Part shown: piece after piece, positions 49,775 to 50,499 of the stretch
How positions within the stretch are numbered: the first letter of the stretch is position 1
How the letters are laid out: every line of letters begins with the position of its first letter
NCBI GenBank assembly: GCA_049609325.1
Contig: JBMYYK010000014.1
Span: forward strand, 1 to 50,499
Origin: GCA-2733415 sp049609325
GTDB lineage: Bacteria > Bacteroidota > Bacteroidia > Flavobacteriales > Flavobacteriaceae
Direction: 5' to 3'
Length of the DNA stretch: 50,499 nucleotides
The notes under the pieces: model-generated
Told to the model about the DNA's origin: nothing
Seen by the model: only the letters and a program-made list of their open reading frames with translations
The model's database searches: none
Program-made: the position numbers and the translations under genes

Positions 49775-50499
49775 ATGGATAAGAGATATTTTACAGAAGA
49801 ACATCAGCTTTTTAGAGAAAGTCTACAAGATTTTTTAAAGAAAGAAGTGGTGCCACATATTGATAAATGGGAGGAAACGGGAACTGTTGAGCGATTTATT
49901 TGGAAGAAGTTTGGTGATATGGGGTATTTTGGTTTAGCAACACCAGAAGAATACGGTGGGTTAAACTTAGATTTATTTTATACTGTGATTCTTTTAGAAG
50001 AATTACAAAAAATTAATTCAAGTGGTTTCGCTGCAAATATGTGGGCGCATGCATATTTAGCAATGACACATTTAAATAAAGAAGGAAATCACGAGATTAA
50101 AAAGAAATATCTTGAGCCAAGTGCTTTAGGTGATATGATAGGGTGCTTGTGTATTACAGAGCCTTTTGGAGGATCTGATGTTGCAGGTATGCGAACAACG
50201 GCGGTTAAAAAAGGGGATACTTATGTAATTAATGGGTCTAAAACATTCATTACTAACGGGGTGTATTCTGATTATTTAGTAGTCGCTGCTAAGACGTCAC
50301 CAGAGTTAGGAGGTAAAGGAATTAGTATTTTTGTAATGGACAGAGATACGCCAGGAATTTCAGCTACTAAATTAGATAAGTTAGGGTGGCGTGCGTCTGA
50401 CACGGCAGAAATAGCTTTTGATAATGTGGTTATACCGGCGTCAAATTTAATGGGTGAAGAAAATCAAGGATTCCCGTATATCATGCAGCATTTTGCGTT
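49775..50499 (+). CDS. Acyl-CoA dehydrogenase, N-terminal part (cut by window edge)
   Basis: Only the first 241 codons are in the window, from ATG 49775 to the edge. The FAD-dependent ACAD family is clear: MDKRYFTEEHQLFRESLQDF, GYFGLATPEEYGGLNLDLF, the FAD loop CLCITEPFGGSDVAGM and ITNGVYSDYLVVAA. It would introduce a trans double bond into acyl-CoA, with electrons passed to electron-transfer flavoprotein. The C-terminal catalytic base is not visible. It follows the helix-hairpin-helix gene by 11 nt. Confidence 0.93.
   Translation, partial: MDKRYFTEEHQLFRESLQDFLKKEVVPHIDKWEETGTVERFIWKKFGDMGYFGLATPEEYGGLNLDLFYTVILLEELQKINSSGFAANMWAHAYLAMTHLNKEGNHEIKKKYLEPSALGDMIGCLCITEPFGGSDVAGMRTTAVKKGDTYVINGSKTFITNGVYSDYLVVAAKTSPELGGKGISIFVMDRDTPGISATKLDKLGWRASDTAEIAFDNVVIPASNLMGEENQGFPYIMQHFA

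Overview
The window is about 50.5 kb of chromosome from a low-GC marine-type Flavobacteriaceae (Bacteroidota). The order of gene neighbours, the Por/T9SS C-terminal sorting domains, the Bacteroidota-type promoters (-7 box TAnnTTTG, often with TTTG about 21 nt upstream) and the lipoprotein signals all point that way. I cannot name a genus. Nearly every base belongs to ordinary chromosomal genes. I see no prophage, insertion sequence, CRISPR array, rRNA or integration module.

Layout. 1-3668: the tail of one T9SS-secreted protein, then a tandem paralogue, a reprolysin-like metalloprotease that is broken twice (an A-run frameshift just after the signal peptide and an in-frame amber). 3795-6530: DEAD-box helicase, a small unknown protein and the flavin transferase ApbE. 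6710-10253 (minus): gpmI, a HAD-like hydrolase, map and a methyltransferase. 10524-13618: two different L,D-transpeptidases facing each other, with an M48 protease. 13732-15160: a double-GNAT protein and a single GNAT. 15246-15570: two tandem copies of a complete tRNA-Gly(UCC) transcription unit. 15569-16739 (minus): peptidase E and an NTF2-like protein. 16885-20558: a CarboxypepD_reg-like protein, a DUF6702 protein and an M1 peptidase. 20653-24365: a large propeller-type histidine kinase and its LuxR-type response regulator. 24362-26127: DUF1697, a small conserved protein, a TatA/B-like protein and an O-methyltransferase.

26203-34108 (minus) is the most coherent accessory module: kynureninase, kynurenine 3-monooxygenase, 2-aminomuconate deaminase (RidA-like), an IclR regulator, aminomuconate-semialdehyde dehydrogenase, an SDR, 3-hydroxyanthranilate dioxygenase and ACMS decarboxylase. 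Together these would take kynurenine through 3-hydroxyanthranilate to 4-oxalocrotonate, so this is catabolism rather than NAD synthesis. Within the cluster, a palindromic REP-like repeat sits on both sides of the dehydrogenase gene, and the SDR lacks the usual Tyr-Lys catalytic pair.

34230-50499: a second HisKA_2 kinase, MsrA, a small lipoprotein, a HerA-like ATPase, QueE, a methyltransferase, a cysteine-cluster protein, GDPD, the exo-muramidase-like NamZ diverging from an FtsX-like permease with overlapping start codons, a cysteine synthase-family enzyme, DUF2851, a PspC-like protein, a K+ channel, an alanine/glycine symporter, a helix-hairpin-helix protein and an acyl-CoA dehydrogenase cut by the window edge.

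I did not find a clearly new defence or mobile system. The points most worth a second look are the REP-like repeats bracketing a catabolic gene, the atypical SDR and IclR regulator inside the kynurenine operon, the doubly broken secreted protease, the start-codon-overlapping divergent pair, and promoters so close to start codons that the messages are probably leaderless or nearly so.
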